A DNA stretch of 64,000 nucleotides from Rufibacter glacialis (GCF_008271745.1 NZ_VKKZ01000010.1:914213-978212), one strand, 5' to 3'. Shown: positions 45,836-55,379, counted from the stretch's first letter. The notes: a model not told the origin generated them from the letters alone. A program made the numbers and translations.

Positions 45836-47188
45836 TTATTCTAAAGGACCGTATCCGGTAAGGTAAATGGGTGGAGCAATTTTGAAAGCTTTGCCCTGGA
45901 ACTGTGCGGTGACCTTGGTCAAGTCTTGCTCAAATTCCTGCTTGATGGCGTTCTTGTCATTTTTAAACCCATCAATAATGATGGCAAAAGGAATAACATA
46001 AGTCACCGGGGAAGTAGCGCCGTGGGCCTCCCAGGTGGGCATCAACTTCACCACCCGTAACACTTCCTGCTCTAAAGAGGCATGGCGGGCCTGTAGCACT
46101 TTGAAATTGCCAGGAGTACCATCTTTTGCGACGGTTACTTGCACAAATACTCCTCCGTATTCGTTGTTCTTTTGAGAACTGGCCGGTATCCTCATTTCGT
46201 TGGCCAGGAACTTCACCAGAGCTGGCGTTCCGCCGGGAAATTGAGGCTCTGCAGGGGAAGTGGAGGCAGCCGGGGTGGAGGCAGCAGAGGAGGCATTTTC
46301 CTGCGTAGCCAATTGATTGGAAGAAAGCGAAAGAGCCAGCAAACCCAGCAGCGGGAAGGCCAAGACTTGTTTCACTTTGGAGGTTCGGCGGTTGGGTTCG
46401 TGAATCATTTTCAGTCGTTTTAGAGTGAGAGATTTATTGAAGTGATGCCCTAGGGTAAAATTGTTCTTTTGTAAAACCTGTCTGGCCAGGAGCAGTCCGT
46501 AGCCTGTTCTGTCCTCGGTTTGAATGACCTGCGCATCAGCCAGGAATTCATGGGTTACCATGAGCGCTTTCCGGTAGAGAAAGAGGAGGGGGTTAAACCA
46601 GAATACAATGGCTAAAAGCTCCAGGAACACCAGATCATAGCTGTGCCCCTGGGTCACGTGCACCCGTTCATGCTGCAGAATGCGGGCCTGTTCTTCCTGA
46701 GTCAGCGGTTGTGAGTTGTCCCAGAAGATGTACCGGAAGAAAGAAAACGTGGGCCATTCTCCGTGGGTGGGAATAACAGTGAGGCTGTGCACCTTCTCTT
46801 CCCGCCCTTTTTGCTTCTGGATATAATTGTACAGGTGGTACAACTGCCGCACGAATCGGAAAGCAAATACGCCCACCCCTATTCCATAGAGAAGCAGCAG
46901 AACAGAATCCCAGCCTACCATAGTGCTACTTGAGATAGGTTCTCCTTCAACCGCTACCTTTACTACATAGGGCGTGAGAGAAGGCACTAAAGGTGGAATG
47001 ACAGCTACCTCCTGAAAAGAAGGTACTTCCATAAAAGGAAGCAGAAAAGAAACCACGGTGGCACCCAGTAAATAGAAGCGGTTGTACCGGAAGCACGCCT
47101 CATTGCGCAACAGAAGCAGGTACAGCAAGTAAAAGGCCAGCAGGCAAACCGTGGACTCCGCGAGGTAGGTAACAAGGCTATGATGCAT
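45836..47188 (-). CDS. BlaR1/M56-family membrane metallopeptidase with TonB-like C-terminus
   Basis: A 450-residue protein with four N-terminal membrane helices (near residues 7-27, 37-52, 90-115 and 270-290) and an M56 zinc-peptidase site HERVH plus a downstream E in VTHEFLADA. The C-terminal about 110 residues resemble the TonB C-terminal domain (FVQVTVAKDGTPGNFKVLQ). The usual BlaR1 penicillin-binding sensor domain is absent. It overlaps the BlaI-like gene by 11 bases, and both likely form one operon. It probably cleaves the repressor on a signal. Confidence 0.9.
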   Translation of the reverse strand: MHHSLVTYLAESTVCLLAFYLLYLLLLRNEACFRYNRFYLLGATVVSFLLPFMEVPSFQEVAVIPPLVPSLTPYVVKVAVEGEPISSSTMVGWDSVLLLLYGIGVGVFAFRFVRQLYHLYNYIQKQKGREEKVHSLTVIPTHGEWPTFSFFRYIFWDNSQPLTQEEQARILQHERVHVTQGHSYDLVFLELLAIVFWFNPLLFLYRKALMVTHEFLADAQVIQTEDRTGYGLLLARQVLQKNNFTLGHHFNKSLTLKRLKMIHEPNRRTSKVKQVLAFPLLGLLALSLSSNQLATQENASSAASTPAASTSPAEPQFPGGTPALVKFLANEMRIPASSQKNNEYGGVFVQVTVAKDGTPGNFKVLQARHASLEQEVLRVVKLMPTWEAHGATSPVTYVIPFAIIIDGFKNDKNAIKQEFEQDLTKVTAQFQGKAFKIAPPIYLTGYGPLE

Positions 47189-47558
47189 GGTCGTCTTTTT
47201 TTGTGTTATCCTTTACATACCGTACCAGGTCTTCCAGTTCTTTCACATCTAGTTCCTCTTCCTTGGCGAAGAATGAGACCATGCGCTTAAAAGAGCCGCC
47301 AAAATAGCCGCTGACAAAATTCTTCAGGAAAAACCGCTGGTAGTCGCTCTTCTGGATGAGGGGATAATACTCATGCGTTTTCCCGTAGGCCGTGTAGCCT
47401 ACAAAGCCTTTCTTTTCCAGGATCCGGATGATGGTGGAGACGGAGTTGTAGATTGGTTTAGGCTCAGGAAACTGCTCGATCACATCCTTCACGAAACCCT
47501 TTCCCAGGCTCCATAGAATCTGCATCACCTGCTCTTCGGCTTTGGTTAACTCTTTCAT
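47178..47558 (-). CDS. BlaI/MecI/CopY-family repressor
   Basis: A 126-residue winged-helix repressor with the BlaI pattern KAEEQVMQILWSLGKGFVKDVIEQF, SVSTIIRILEKKGFV and a dimerisation tail. It precedes the M56 peptidase by overlap, a standard sensor-repressor pair. Two dyads at 47591-47606 and 47611-47626 lie directly upstream and are candidate operators. Confidence 0.93.
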   Translation of the reverse strand: MKELTKAEEQVMQILWSLGKGFVKDVIEQFPEPKPIYNSVSTIIRILEKKGFVGYTAYGKTHEYYPLIQKSDYQRFFLKNFVSGYFGGSFKRMVSFFAKEEELDVKELEDLVRYVKDNTKKDDHAS

Positions 47559-47590
47559 AAGGAGGAAGTTGTTTGCTTGACTAAACGTAT

Positions 47591-47626
47591 AACTTAATAT
47601 TTAGTTATGCAACTTAACTTTAAGTT
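47591..47626 (-). promoter_or_regulatory. Candidate BlaI-type operators (two dyads)
   Basis: AACTTAATATTTAGTT (47591-47606) and AACTTAACTTTAAGTT (47611-47626) are near-perfect dyads, starts 20 bases apart, 33-68 bases upstream of the repressor start. Confidence 0.65.
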
Positions 47627-47802
47627 AATTTTTTTTTCAGACTTTGGTTTCTCTCGTTTTTAAAGGATTAAAAAGGATGGGAAGGTTGGTTTTGGGCTGC
47701 CTTAAAATTTACCAACAATTAAGTTTGAGTCCTGCCCAAGGTGGAAGTTTTTGGCTGCTTTTCAGGAAACAGCAGGGAAATAGGACCTCCCTAAACAGAC
47801 AC

Positions 47803-47850
47803 AAAAAAGCCGTTTCAGGGCGCTTTTCTATAAAGCAGCCCTGAAACGGC
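47803..47850 (-). terminator. Rho-independent terminator after the DUF1456 gene
   Basis: GCCGTTTCAGGGC pairs with GCCCTGAAACGGC. On the minus strand it is followed by a T run. Confidence 0.8.
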
Positions 47851-47872
47851 CATGATGCAAATGGATTACTTT

Positions 47873-48160
47873 CTATTTCTTGCGGGGAGGGTAGGCCATG
47901 GGTTTACGGGCCGGGGCAGGAGTAGCAGCGGGTTTCTTTTCCTCCGGAGTGCCGCGCATGTGAATGACCAGTCCGTTCAGGAAGTTACGCAGCAGTTGGT
48001 CACCACAGGGCTTGTAGTTGGGGTGGTCTTCTTTACGGAAAATAGCCCCTAGTTCACTTTTGGTCACGTTGAAGTCCACCAACTTCAGGATATCGACGAT
48101 GTCATCATCCCGGAGTTGGAGCGCCACGCGCAGTTTTTTCATGATATCGTTGTTGGTCAT
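47873..48160 (-). CDS. DUF1456-family protein (YehS-like)
   Basis: A 95-residue protein with the DUF1456 repeat: NNDIMKKLRVALQLRDDDIVDIL, then KSELGAIFRKEDHPNYKPCGDQLLRNFLNGL. The C-terminus is a Pro/Lys-rich low-complexity tail. I chose ATG at 48160; an upstream frame to 48232 has no family similarity. It has its own terminator. Function is unknown. Confidence 0.85.
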   Translation of the reverse strand: MTNNDIMKKLRVALQLRDDDIVDILKLVDFNVTKSELGAIFRKEDHPNYKPCGDQLLRNFLNGLVIHMRGTPEEKKPAATPAPARKPMAYPPRKK

Positions 48161-48232
48161 AGTTTGTCGTATTTGTCTGTCCGCGAAAGTACGTATACGC
48201 ATTAGAAAAGCAAGCATGTTCCAGAGATGCAA

Positions 48233-48850
48233 ATTTTAACCTTTCACCTCTTCCCTTTGGCCTTGTACCTCTGTTGAAGGCGACCCTGATTTTAACTAGG
48301 GAAGGAGGTTTAGGGGCTGTTTTCTGAAAGTGCGGCCAAAACGATTTACATGGCACCCTCCTTAAATAGGCCTGATTTAACGGGAGGAACAGGAGAGAGG
48401 CAGTTTGTTAACGAGGCCTGCCTAACCGCGCCTCCTCTGGCAAGGCAGCCACCTGGAGGGAGGCGGAGGTTCGGAACTTCTTGATTCTTTTGGTTCCGTT
48501 GAGCATCAAGGAGAGAAGTGGCAAACGCCCGTAGAACGCGACGGCCATCCTTGGTTTGGCAGGAAAAGATTGGGAAATTCGCCAAAAGAAAACGCCTTGA
48601 CCGGCAGGAGTAAATTTCCCCCTTCGCCCCCTTCAAAGGGGGAATCTTTCTGTGTGCAGAAGAAGGAAAGCAGGCGCATAAGAAAGAAAATAAGTGCCTT
48701 GGGCGAGCTAACAACAGTAATGGTTGTGGTCATCAGCAGTTCTGGATAATTAAAAACGCAAAGATGATCCCGATTGGGTATAAGGCCGGGAGACCTGATG
48801 GGGAAGAGACAAATCATGAAGGGCGCCTCTGTCTTAGGCTTTTTCAGACT
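48233..48850. other. Intergenic region with palindromic repeat
   Basis: It holds a third TCCCCCTTCGCCCCC...AAAGGGGGAA palindrome (48617-48643). The rest has no strong ORF. Confidence 0.55.
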
Positions 48851-48917
48851 ATCGATCTCGTGCATGAGGCGTGCAGGCCCTCGGCCGTAGCATGGCTTAT
48901 GCACCTTGTTATAGCCC
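48851..48917 (-). repeat. attC-like site of the solitary cassette
   Basis: On the minus strand it starts GGGCTATAAC, has inner arms around the core GGCCGAGGGCC (48876-48886) and ends GCACGAGATCG. The first box is complementary to the first bases of the same cassette at 49586-49595. It also contains the stop codon of the gene. Confidence 0.75.
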
Positions 48918-49568
48918 GTTTTTCTTTAGGGCGTTATCAATTTGCTCACGATTACATTCCAGAATCCAGTCGTTGAATTCATGGTATATAGGCAAAAGAG
49001 TTTCCCTGTCCTTCGCCACAATATCCAGCCCACGGTCATCATACATGTAGTAGATTAACTTTCTGTCAATGTTCAGGAAGAAAACCTCTTTGTGCGTGAG
49101 AAAACCCCTGCTATCCAACCTAGGTTGCCGAGGAGGGAAATCCACAACACTAATGGCCGCTAAAATATTGCGGTAGTCCACCCTGTCAGTTGTGAGTTTA
49201 GCGACTGCAACATTCCATATGTCTGTCTTATCGGCTGGCTCATAAAGCCTGTGGACTTTAAAGTACGTCAATCCTTCCTTTGTCAGCCCTTTGATTTGCT
49301 TGAAGCAGTAATTGGAGAACCTTATTTTCCCGCGTTTGTCAGTGCGCTCCTGCAGAACAAGGTAAATTCTATCGTTTAGCTTGAAAGCAGCCTCAAACAA
49401 GGCTATTGCCCGTCGCTCCACTTCTTGAAAGTATTCATCCGTGTTCGTTTCACCCACCTGGAGGTCAAACCTCAAGGCATTGCCCCAGTTGAAGAACAAG
49501 GGTGCTTTGATTTTCAAACCTCTGAAATTCTCTTCAAGGAATTGTCTATATTCTTGTTTGAGTGTCAA
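48909..49568 (-). CDS. DUF3885-like cassette protein
   Basis: A 219-residue soluble protein whose C-terminal half resembles DUF3885 (LIYYMYDDRGLDIVAKDRET...YHEFNDWILECNREQID). No catalytic residues are known. Translation probably starts at TTG 49568 because there is no upstream ATG in frame. The stop TAA lies inside the attC-like site. The coding sequence is moderately A+T-richer than the backbone. Confidence 0.8.
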   Translation of the reverse strand: MTLKQEYRQFLEENFRGLKIKAPLFFNWGNALRFDLQVGETNTDEYFQEVERRAIALFEAAFKLNDRIYLVLQERTDKRGKIRFSNYCFKQIKGLTKEGLTYFKVHRLYEPADKTDIWNVAVAKLTTDRVDYRNILAAISVVDFPPRQPRLDSRGFLTHKEVFFLNIDRKLIYYMYDDRGLDIVAKDRETLLPIYHEFNDWILECNREQIDNALKKNGL

Positions 49569-49718
49569 TCTCGATTTTTATATATGGGCTATAACTTTGG
49601 TACTGCCGGAGGACTAGTAAGAGACAAGGCGGTGCCTGGTTTTTACCCCAGTTAACCTTTCTTTTTCCTAAACCGGCACGAGCATGCGCGGGAGTGCATG
49701 GTGTAGTTTTTACGCCAG

Positions 49719-52229
49719 TTACCCTTTCTTTTTCCCGCCTTCGCCGGTCAACCGCTCCAGCGCCTTGTCGCGTTTAAACTCCATTTTCCCGAAACGGTAG
49801 TTGAAGCTCACCCGCACCACGCGGTTGTAGTTGTTGTTCTGGTTGTGATTGTAGGAGTTGGTGTTGTTGACCGTGGTTCTGATGGCGTTGTTGCTGAACA
49901 GGAAGTTCTCTACGTTCAAACTCAGGCCGCCTTTGCGCTTCCAGAATTCCTTGCGCAGGCCCAGGCTGTAAGAGTAGGTATAGGTGCTTCGGCTCTGCAA
50001 GGACAGCCGCGGCGAGTTGAAGGAACCAGCCGTCTGCACGCTGAAATCATTCACGAACCGGTAAGAGACGTTTCCGCTCAGGTTATACATGAACCCCGCC
50101 CGCTGGATGACCTCGCGGCCCCTGAAACTGGTGAGGTCGTTGTAGAATAGGTTCAGGTTGAGGCCGGCCTGCCCTTTCTGCCAGAAGCGGGAAGAGACCG
50201 AGAGGCTGGAGCCGTAGGTGGCGTTTTTGCCCAGATTGGCGAAGGTGGTGTGCAGGGTGTCGTTGTTTTCTTTGATGGGAAATTGGTACTGCGAGATGTC
50301 ATTGTTCGTTTGCCGCCAGTAGGCAGAGGCATTGAAATTAGTGGTCTTCAGAAGCCAGCTGTAGTTCAGCTCTGCGTTGTGGGTGATCTCCGCGTCCAGG
50401 TTGGGATTGCCGTAGCGGATGTTGAGTTGGTTGCTCTCATTGCGGTACGGGTTCAGCTGTTGCATGCCCGGCCGCTGGATGCGCGTGGAATAGCTGAACC
50501 GCAGGCGCTGGTCGTTCTTAAAACGCTTCATGAGCATGATATTGGGCATGAAGTTATGGAAAGGCTTTTCCAGGTCGGTTTCCACGTGGTTGGTGGTAAA
50601 GTGGCCGGTCACGGCCGTGTATTCATAGCGCCCGCCCACGCGCAGGGTATAGGTTTTCTTCCAGCGGTAGGTGTACGACAGATAAGAGGAATACACATCC
50701 TGGTCATAGGTGAACAGGTTAGAGCGCGCGGGGTCTTCCACCAAAGGTGCCTGGGCAGAGCGGGAGAACAGGAAATCATAGTCGCTGCCGGCGTGGCGCA
50801 ACACGGCCCGCACCCCGCCTTCCAGATGGCCCAGTTTCTCCAGGGGGTGCGCGTAATCCGCCTGGAAGGTGAGTTCCCGGTTGGTGCTGTGGTTGTCGCT
50901 CTGTTCCAGCCGTGTAATGGCCTGGGTATTGTTCTCCTCGGTGAGGGAATACTCGCTTTCGCTCCCGTTCTGGTTGAAAATAGCCATGACGGCCAGTTCC
51001 TGCCCTTTCTTCTGGAAGCGCCTCTTATAGTGTAGGTTGGTCTCAACCCCGTGGTGGTGGTTTAGGTTGTCAATGTCCCGGAACCGGTAATTCTGCACCT
51101 GCTCCTCGCCCGCGGGCGTGAACTGGGACGTGGAAAGGGTGCGGTCACTTAGGTTGCGGGAACGGTTGAGGCGCACAGTGGCGCTGAGGTTGTTCTGCTC
51201 GTTGAAATCATAGTCGCCGCCCAGTTGCGTGAAAAGAGAACGGCCGTTGTTTTCAAAGGTGCTGCTCTGCTGAATGAGTTTGGTGGGCGTCTGAATCAGG
51301 TTCTCTTCCCTGAAATACACCTGGTCAGATTCTGCATCACCCACCCGGTCGTTGAAGTTGCCGCCCACGCTGCCCCGAAGCCCGAACTTCTTCCTGCGCA
51401 GGTTCAGGTTGGTGTTAAGGTTGTTGGAGCGGTTTCCGGCGGTGGCGGTCACCTGGCCGGTCATGCCTTCCATGGAGCTTTGCTTGGTGATGATGTTGAT
51501 GACCCCGGCGGTGCCTTCGGCATCATATTTAGCCGAGGGGCTCGTGATCACCTCCACGCTTTTGATCAGGTCAGCCGGGATCTGCTGCAGCGCCTCGGCC
51601 AGGTTATCTGCGAGCATGGTAGAGGGTTTGCCGTTGATCAGGATCTTGACCTTGGTGCTGCCCCGCATTTCCACGTTCCCGTCTATGTCCATGGCCAGCG
51701 AAGGCACTTTCTTGAGCACATCGGCGGCGGTGCCGCCAATGTTGGTAATGTCGTTCTCCGCGTTGTAGACCATGCCGTCGTCGGTTTGCTGAATCAGGTC
51801 TTTCTCGCCGGTGACCACCACTTCCTCCAGGGCCTTGCTGTCAGACTCCAGCAGAATCTGCCCCAATTGTACCGGAGCCGTACCCGTCGGCACGGTAATG
51901 GGGTGCAGCTTGGTTTTATACCCAATGAAACTGATGGCCAGAATATAGGAACCGGGGCCTACTTTGGGCAACGTGAACGTGCCGTGGGCATCACAGGGAA
52001 CGCCCGTAATGGGTTTGCCTTCCTGGTCTTGCAGCGCCACGGTGGCAAAGTCTACCGGCGCTTTAGAGGCCGCATCTACCACGGTGCCGGTCACCAGTAC
52101 CCCGCCTGTTTGCCACATGCTGGAGATAGCAGGAGCGGCCCCGGCCGAACCGGAAGAAAGCAGGAGAGACCCTGCCAGAAGGAGGGACACGAGGGTGCAT
52201 TGGAGAAAAAGCAGGTTTCTTCTAGCCAT
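49719..52229 (-). CDS. TonB-dependent outer membrane receptor family protein
   Basis: An 836-residue outer-membrane protein with a signal peptide, an N-terminal carboxypeptidase-regulatory-like domain (VLVTGTVVDAASKAPVDFAT), a plug (KALEEVVVTGEKDLIQQTDD, VKILINGKPSTML), and a large barrel typical of the outer membrane beta-barrel (DUF4480-like) group. Its ligand is unknown. It is a single gene, and the mature protein ends GKMEFKRDKALERLTGEGGK. Confidence 0.93.
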   Translation of the reverse strand: MARRNLLFLQCTLVSLLLAGSLLLSSGSAGAAPAISSMWQTGGVLVTGTVVDAASKAPVDFATVALQDQEGKPITGVPCDAHGTFTLPKVGPGSYILAISFIGYKTKLHPITVPTGTAPVQLGQILLESDSKALEEVVVTGEKDLIQQTDDGMVYNAENDITNIGGTAADVLKKVPSLAMDIDGNVEMRGSTKVKILINGKPSTMLADNLAEALQQIPADLIKSVEVITSPSAKYDAEGTAGVINIITKQSSMEGMTGQVTATAGNRSNNLNTNLNLRRKKFGLRGSVGGNFNDRVGDAESDQVYFREENLIQTPTKLIQQSSTFENNGRSLFTQLGGDYDFNEQNNLSATVRLNRSRNLSDRTLSTSQFTPAGEEQVQNYRFRDIDNLNHHHGVETNLHYKRRFQKKGQELAVMAIFNQNGSESEYSLTEENNTQAITRLEQSDNHSTNRELTFQADYAHPLEKLGHLEGGVRAVLRHAGSDYDFLFSRSAQAPLVEDPARSNLFTYDQDVYSSYLSYTYRWKKTYTLRVGGRYEYTAVTGHFTTNHVETDLEKPFHNFMPNIMLMKRFKNDQRLRFSYSTRIQRPGMQQLNPYRNESNQLNIRYGNPNLDAEITHNAELNYSWLLKTTNFNASAYWRQTNNDISQYQFPIKENNDTLHTTFANLGKNATYGSSLSVSSRFWQKGQAGLNLNLFYNDLTSFRGREVIQRAGFMYNLSGNVSYRFVNDFSVQTAGSFNSPRLSLQSRSTYTYSYSLGLRKEFWKRKGGLSLNVENFLFSNNAIRTTVNNTNSYNHNQNNNYNRVVRVSFNYRFGKMEFKRDKALERLTGEGGKKKG

Positions 52230-52525
52230 ACTGAAAAGGCGGGCAAGGAACTAAATAAAGCAATTGGTAGACCATACACCAGTGATTCCCTATTTCTCCT
52301 TCTCTTTCCTCTGGCCGACGGAGCTCCTTTGACACCCGCCAAGCCGAATGGTTTAATCCATTGACTCAGAAAGTCTAGCTGACAGCTTAGAAGAAAAAGT
52401 GCCTTGAAGAACCGCACCTGGCTTACCAGGTCCTGGCTGGGGAAAAACAGAGGATTCAAGGTTTCTTTTCTGGTAGTTTTCCTGGTGTTTTGGTAAAAAG
52501 GGCGCCAAATCAATTAGCTGGGTCA
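52230..52525. other. Intergenic region between the receptor and the phosphoesterase gene
   Basis: No gene or strong promoter is visible in this stretch; the receptor start lies at its left end. A short hairpin terminator follows at 52526. Confidence 0.4.
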
Positions 52526-52557
52526 AAAAAATCCCCTCCTAAAAAGGAAGGGATTTT
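52526..52557 (-). terminator. Rho-independent terminator after the phosphoesterase gene
   Basis: AATCCCCTCCT pairs (one mismatch) with AGGAAGGGATT. On the minus strand a T run follows. Confidence 0.65.
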
Positions 52558-52631
52558 CTGATTGTAAAGGCTTCTGGTTTCAGGCTCCTTTTTTAAAGAA
52601 GAGCGCTTAACGAGGGCCAGAACTATTCTCC

Positions 52632-54482
52632 TTAATAGGTGAGCATCTCTACTTTTCCGTCCATGGTGGCGGCCAAAAGGCGGCGCTTGGGCAGCACGTT
52701 TACCGTGTTCACCATGGAATTATCAATCTTGTGGGCCCAGTTCACCTGCTGCGTTTTGGGGTTGATGCTGTAGACCACGCCGCTCTTGGTCCCGAAGAAC
52801 ACCGCGCCGTCTTTTTCAATTAGCATAGAGGGTATGTGCTCGTAGCCAAAACCGGCTTTCAGGCGCCAGGCCAGCTTAGGCGCTGTCTTGTTCGTTTCAA
52901 ACGCCACCACGTCGTCTTGCATGGTTTTGCCATAAACCAGTTTTTTATCCGCTGAAATACCAATGGATTCCCGCACGGTGGCTTCTTTGCTGCGCCACAG
53001 GGCCTGCCCGGTTTTGCTGTCCAGGGCGGTGATAAAGCGGTCTGGGGCCACAATATAGACCACGCCGTCGTGCGCCACCGGTACCACCATGGCCGGGGAG
53101 AACATGCGGTTACCTGAGCCGTTGTTCCATTTCCAGGCCAGGGTGCCGTCTTTCTGGTTCAGGGCGTACAGATGGCGGTCCCAGGCGCCAAAGATGATCT
53201 TGCCTTCATAGGCCAGCGGCGTGCTGACAATGGCGCCTTCTACCCCCGTAAACTCCCAGAGCTGCTTGCCCGTGGCGGCTTCCAGAGCCCTGAACTTGCC
53301 ATCGCTGCCGCCAATGTACACTATGCCTTTCTCCACCAGCGGTGAGCCCAGCACCGAGGCATCGGTTTTGGTTTTCCAGGCTAGTTTTCCGGTTTTGGCC
53401 TTCAGGGCGTAAATGTGCCCGTCGCCGGAGCCAAAGATCACCTTGTCTTTATAGGCCGCCGGCGAAGAGAATACTCCCCCGCCAGTCTGGAACGACCACG
53501 CTTTCTGGCCGTCTTTCTCGCGTAAAGCCTCCACCTTGCCCACGCTGTTCCCAAAGATCACCAGGCCTTGGCTGCTCACCGGAGTAGAGATCACGTTGGC
53601 GTCTGAGTGGTAGCTCCAGGCTTTTTTGGTAGTGGCATATTGGTCATTCACCGCAAACGACGGACGCGGATAGGTTTTGCCGTCTTGGTAGGAGCGGGAC
53701 CCCAAGGCAATTCTGCGCCACACCGGTTTGGTGCCTACGCCCGGGGTTCTCTCCGCAAAAAGAGCGGAGTCCTGGCGCATCTCTACCAGGTTATAGCCGC
53801 CAATGTCGGCTTTGGCGCGCAGGTTGGAACGGCCCATGGTACCCAGTAAACCTTCAGAGTCTGCCACGCGGTTCTGGTGGCCGTGGCCGCAGATAGAGAA
53901 CTGGGTGTTGTGTTTTTTGAGCCGGTCAATGGCGTCATACCAGTTGTCCAGGCCATTGTCCAGCGGGTAGTGGTTGATGAACACGATAGGCTGATTCTTG
54001 GGTGTTTTGGCCAACACACTGTCCAACCAAACGGTGGCGTCACGGGGAATGTGGCCATCTGACATGCGCACGTACGGGCCAGAGGCGCACCCGATGAACT
54101 TGAGGCCTTTGTGCTCAAACACGAACTTGTCTGACCCAAACTCCCGGATAAAGCTCACGCCCCCAGATTCTGACCAGCCGGTGTCATGGTTTCCGGGCAC
54201 AATGTAGTAAGGCACTTTGAGCTGACTGATGATCTGCTTCGCCTTTTTCAATTCTTCGTCGGTGCCCATCTCGGTGATGTCGCCGGTAAGCAGCACGAAG
54301 TCAATGCCCGGTTGGCTGTTGATGTCAGCAATGGTGCGTTCCAGGTCTTCCTCGGCCCCGCCGGTAGCGGAGCCAATGTGGGTATCGGTGACAAAGGCGA
54401 ATTTGAAGGATTGGGCCGCCACGGTGTGCCAGGCACTTAGCCATGTGCAAAGCACCAGTAGCAGGAGGGAAGTTTTTTTCAT
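52632..54482 (-). CDS. Metallophosphoesterase-PQQ-type beta-propeller fusion
   Basis: A 616-residue secreted or periplasmic protein. After the signal peptide (MKKTSLLLLVLCTWLSAWHTVAA) a calcineurin-like phosphoesterase shows DTHIG, GDITEMG, PGNHDTGW and CGHGHQNR, i.e. a full dimetal site. Then come about seven tandem PQQ-like beta-propeller blades (for example VIFGSGDGHIYALKAKTGKLAW). The propeller may bind substrate or a partner. No standard family is obvious to me for this combination. It is a single gene with a terminator downstream. Confidence 0.9.
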   Translation of the reverse strand: MKKTSLLLLVLCTWLSAWHTVAAQSFKFAFVTDTHIGSATGGAEEDLERTIADINSQPGIDFVLLTGDITEMGTDEELKKAKQIISQLKVPYYIVPGNHDTGWSESGGVSFIREFGSDKFVFEHKGLKFIGCASGPYVRMSDGHIPRDATVWLDSVLAKTPKNQPIVFINHYPLDNGLDNWYDAIDRLKKHNTQFSICGHGHQNRVADSEGLLGTMGRSNLRAKADIGGYNLVEMRQDSALFAERTPGVGTKPVWRRIALGSRSYQDGKTYPRPSFAVNDQYATTKKAWSYHSDANVISTPVSSQGLVIFGNSVGKVEALREKDGQKAWSFQTGGGVFSSPAAYKDKVIFGSGDGHIYALKAKTGKLAWKTKTDASVLGSPLVEKGIVYIGGSDGKFRALEAATGKQLWEFTGVEGAIVSTPLAYEGKIIFGAWDRHLYALNQKDGTLAWKWNNGSGNRMFSPAMVVPVAHDGVVYIVAPDRFITALDSKTGQALWRSKEATVRESIGISADKKLVYGKTMQDDVVAFETNKTAPKLAWRLKAGFGYEHIPSMLIEKDGAVFFGTKSGVVYSINPKTQQVNWAHKIDNSMVNTVNVLPKRRLLAATMDGKVEMLTY

Positions 54483-54944
54483 ACACTAAAAGGAGAAAGT
54501 ATTGGATGGCTAATATCTGCAAATGCCCATAGATAACCCAAACCCACCTAGTATATCTTTAAATTTTTTTAAAAAGTAAGACATAAGACAGTCTATCTGT
54601 TTTCACTGTCCTGTATCATTGTTGGTGTTTTCACTAACAATCCAGACGCAGGCACCCCAGCCCTTGCTGGTGAACACACGCAGCAAGGGCTAGAGTACTT
54701 TGGTTTGCCTTTACTAAAAAGGTTTTTTTTTAAAGTAAGGTAGAAGGCAGGAAGCCTCTATTTGAGGGCTAACTAAAATTGGATTCAACCAACGGCGGTG
54801 GCCCTACTAACCATTCCAAATTGAGTGATGGATTAAGAAACGGGAGAAGCCTTTCCTTTAAATAGCAGCTGACGTTTGCTTGGTTCCTATGGTAGGTTAG
54901 GCTATTTTCTGTACCTTCCGCAGTAGAACCAAAACCCATTCAAC
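54483..54944. other. Intergenic region with palindromic words
   Basis: ATTGTTGGTGTTTTCACTAACAAT-like palindrome at 54618-54641 resembles the element at 4275-4300. A further hairpin (AGCCCTTGCTG...CAGCAAGGGCT) follows at 54659-54691. No gene is seen. Confidence 0.6.
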
Positions 54945-55235
54945 GTGCCACAGTTTTTGATTACTGCCCTAGATTATACTGATGCCCAAGCCCTGGAGAG
55001 ACGCATGGCGGCTCGGCCTTTCCACCTGGAATTAGCCAAAAAGATGAAGGCGTCTGGCAACCTCATTTTAGGCGGCGCCATGTTGAGCCCCGAAGAGAAG
55101 ATGATTGGCTCTACCCTGGTGGTGGAGTTTGAGGGCGAAGAGGCCATCCAGCAATGGCTGGCCGAGGAGCCGTATCTGCTACAGAAGGTGTGGGAGAAGG
55201 TGGACATCAAACCCTTCAAGGTAGCGGCCCTGTAA
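54945..55235 (+). CDS. YciI-family protein
   Basis: A 96-residue ferredoxin-like-fold protein (MPQFLITALDYTDAQALERRMA; GGAMLSPEEKMIGSTLVVEF; WLAEEPYLLQKVWEKV) resembling YciI. YciI proteins act as small hydrolases or ligand binders; catalytic His/Asp pairs of YciI enzymes are not evident, so function is open. A terminator follows directly. Confidence 0.9.
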   Translation: MPQFLITALDYTDAQALERRMAARPFHLELAKKMKASGNLILGGAMLSPEEKMIGSTLVVEFEGEEAIQQWLAEEPYLLQKVWEKVDIKPFKVAAL

Positions 55236-55276
55236 CCTTATTCCCCTAAGGAGGCTCCTTGCGGCTTGCGGTATAG

Positions 55277-55327
55277 AAAGGCGTTCCAGGTCTGTTTTTT
55301 AGAAAACAGGCCTGGAACGCCTTTTTT
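55277..55327. terminator. Convergent terminator between YciI and ABC genes
   Basis: AAGGCGTTCCAGG pairs with CCTGGAACGCCTT with internal CTGTTTT/AAAACAG pairing, then TTTTTT. It is suited to both directions. Confidence 0.85.
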
Positions 55328-55379
55328 GCCCCTGGTGGTTTTTTTTAAGAGAAGCGGTTCAGCTGTTAGGTAAGCTCTT

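Larger units (their letters stand above)
48851..49594 (-). mobile_element. Solitary integron-type gene cassette
   Basis: The unit spans from GTTATAGCCC (minus strand, G at 49595) through one gene to the attC-like site. The starting GTTATAGCCC is exactly complementary to the site's first box GGGCTATAAC, the expected signature of a gene cassette. It is 9 kb from the larger array. No integrase is adjacent. Confidence 0.7.
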
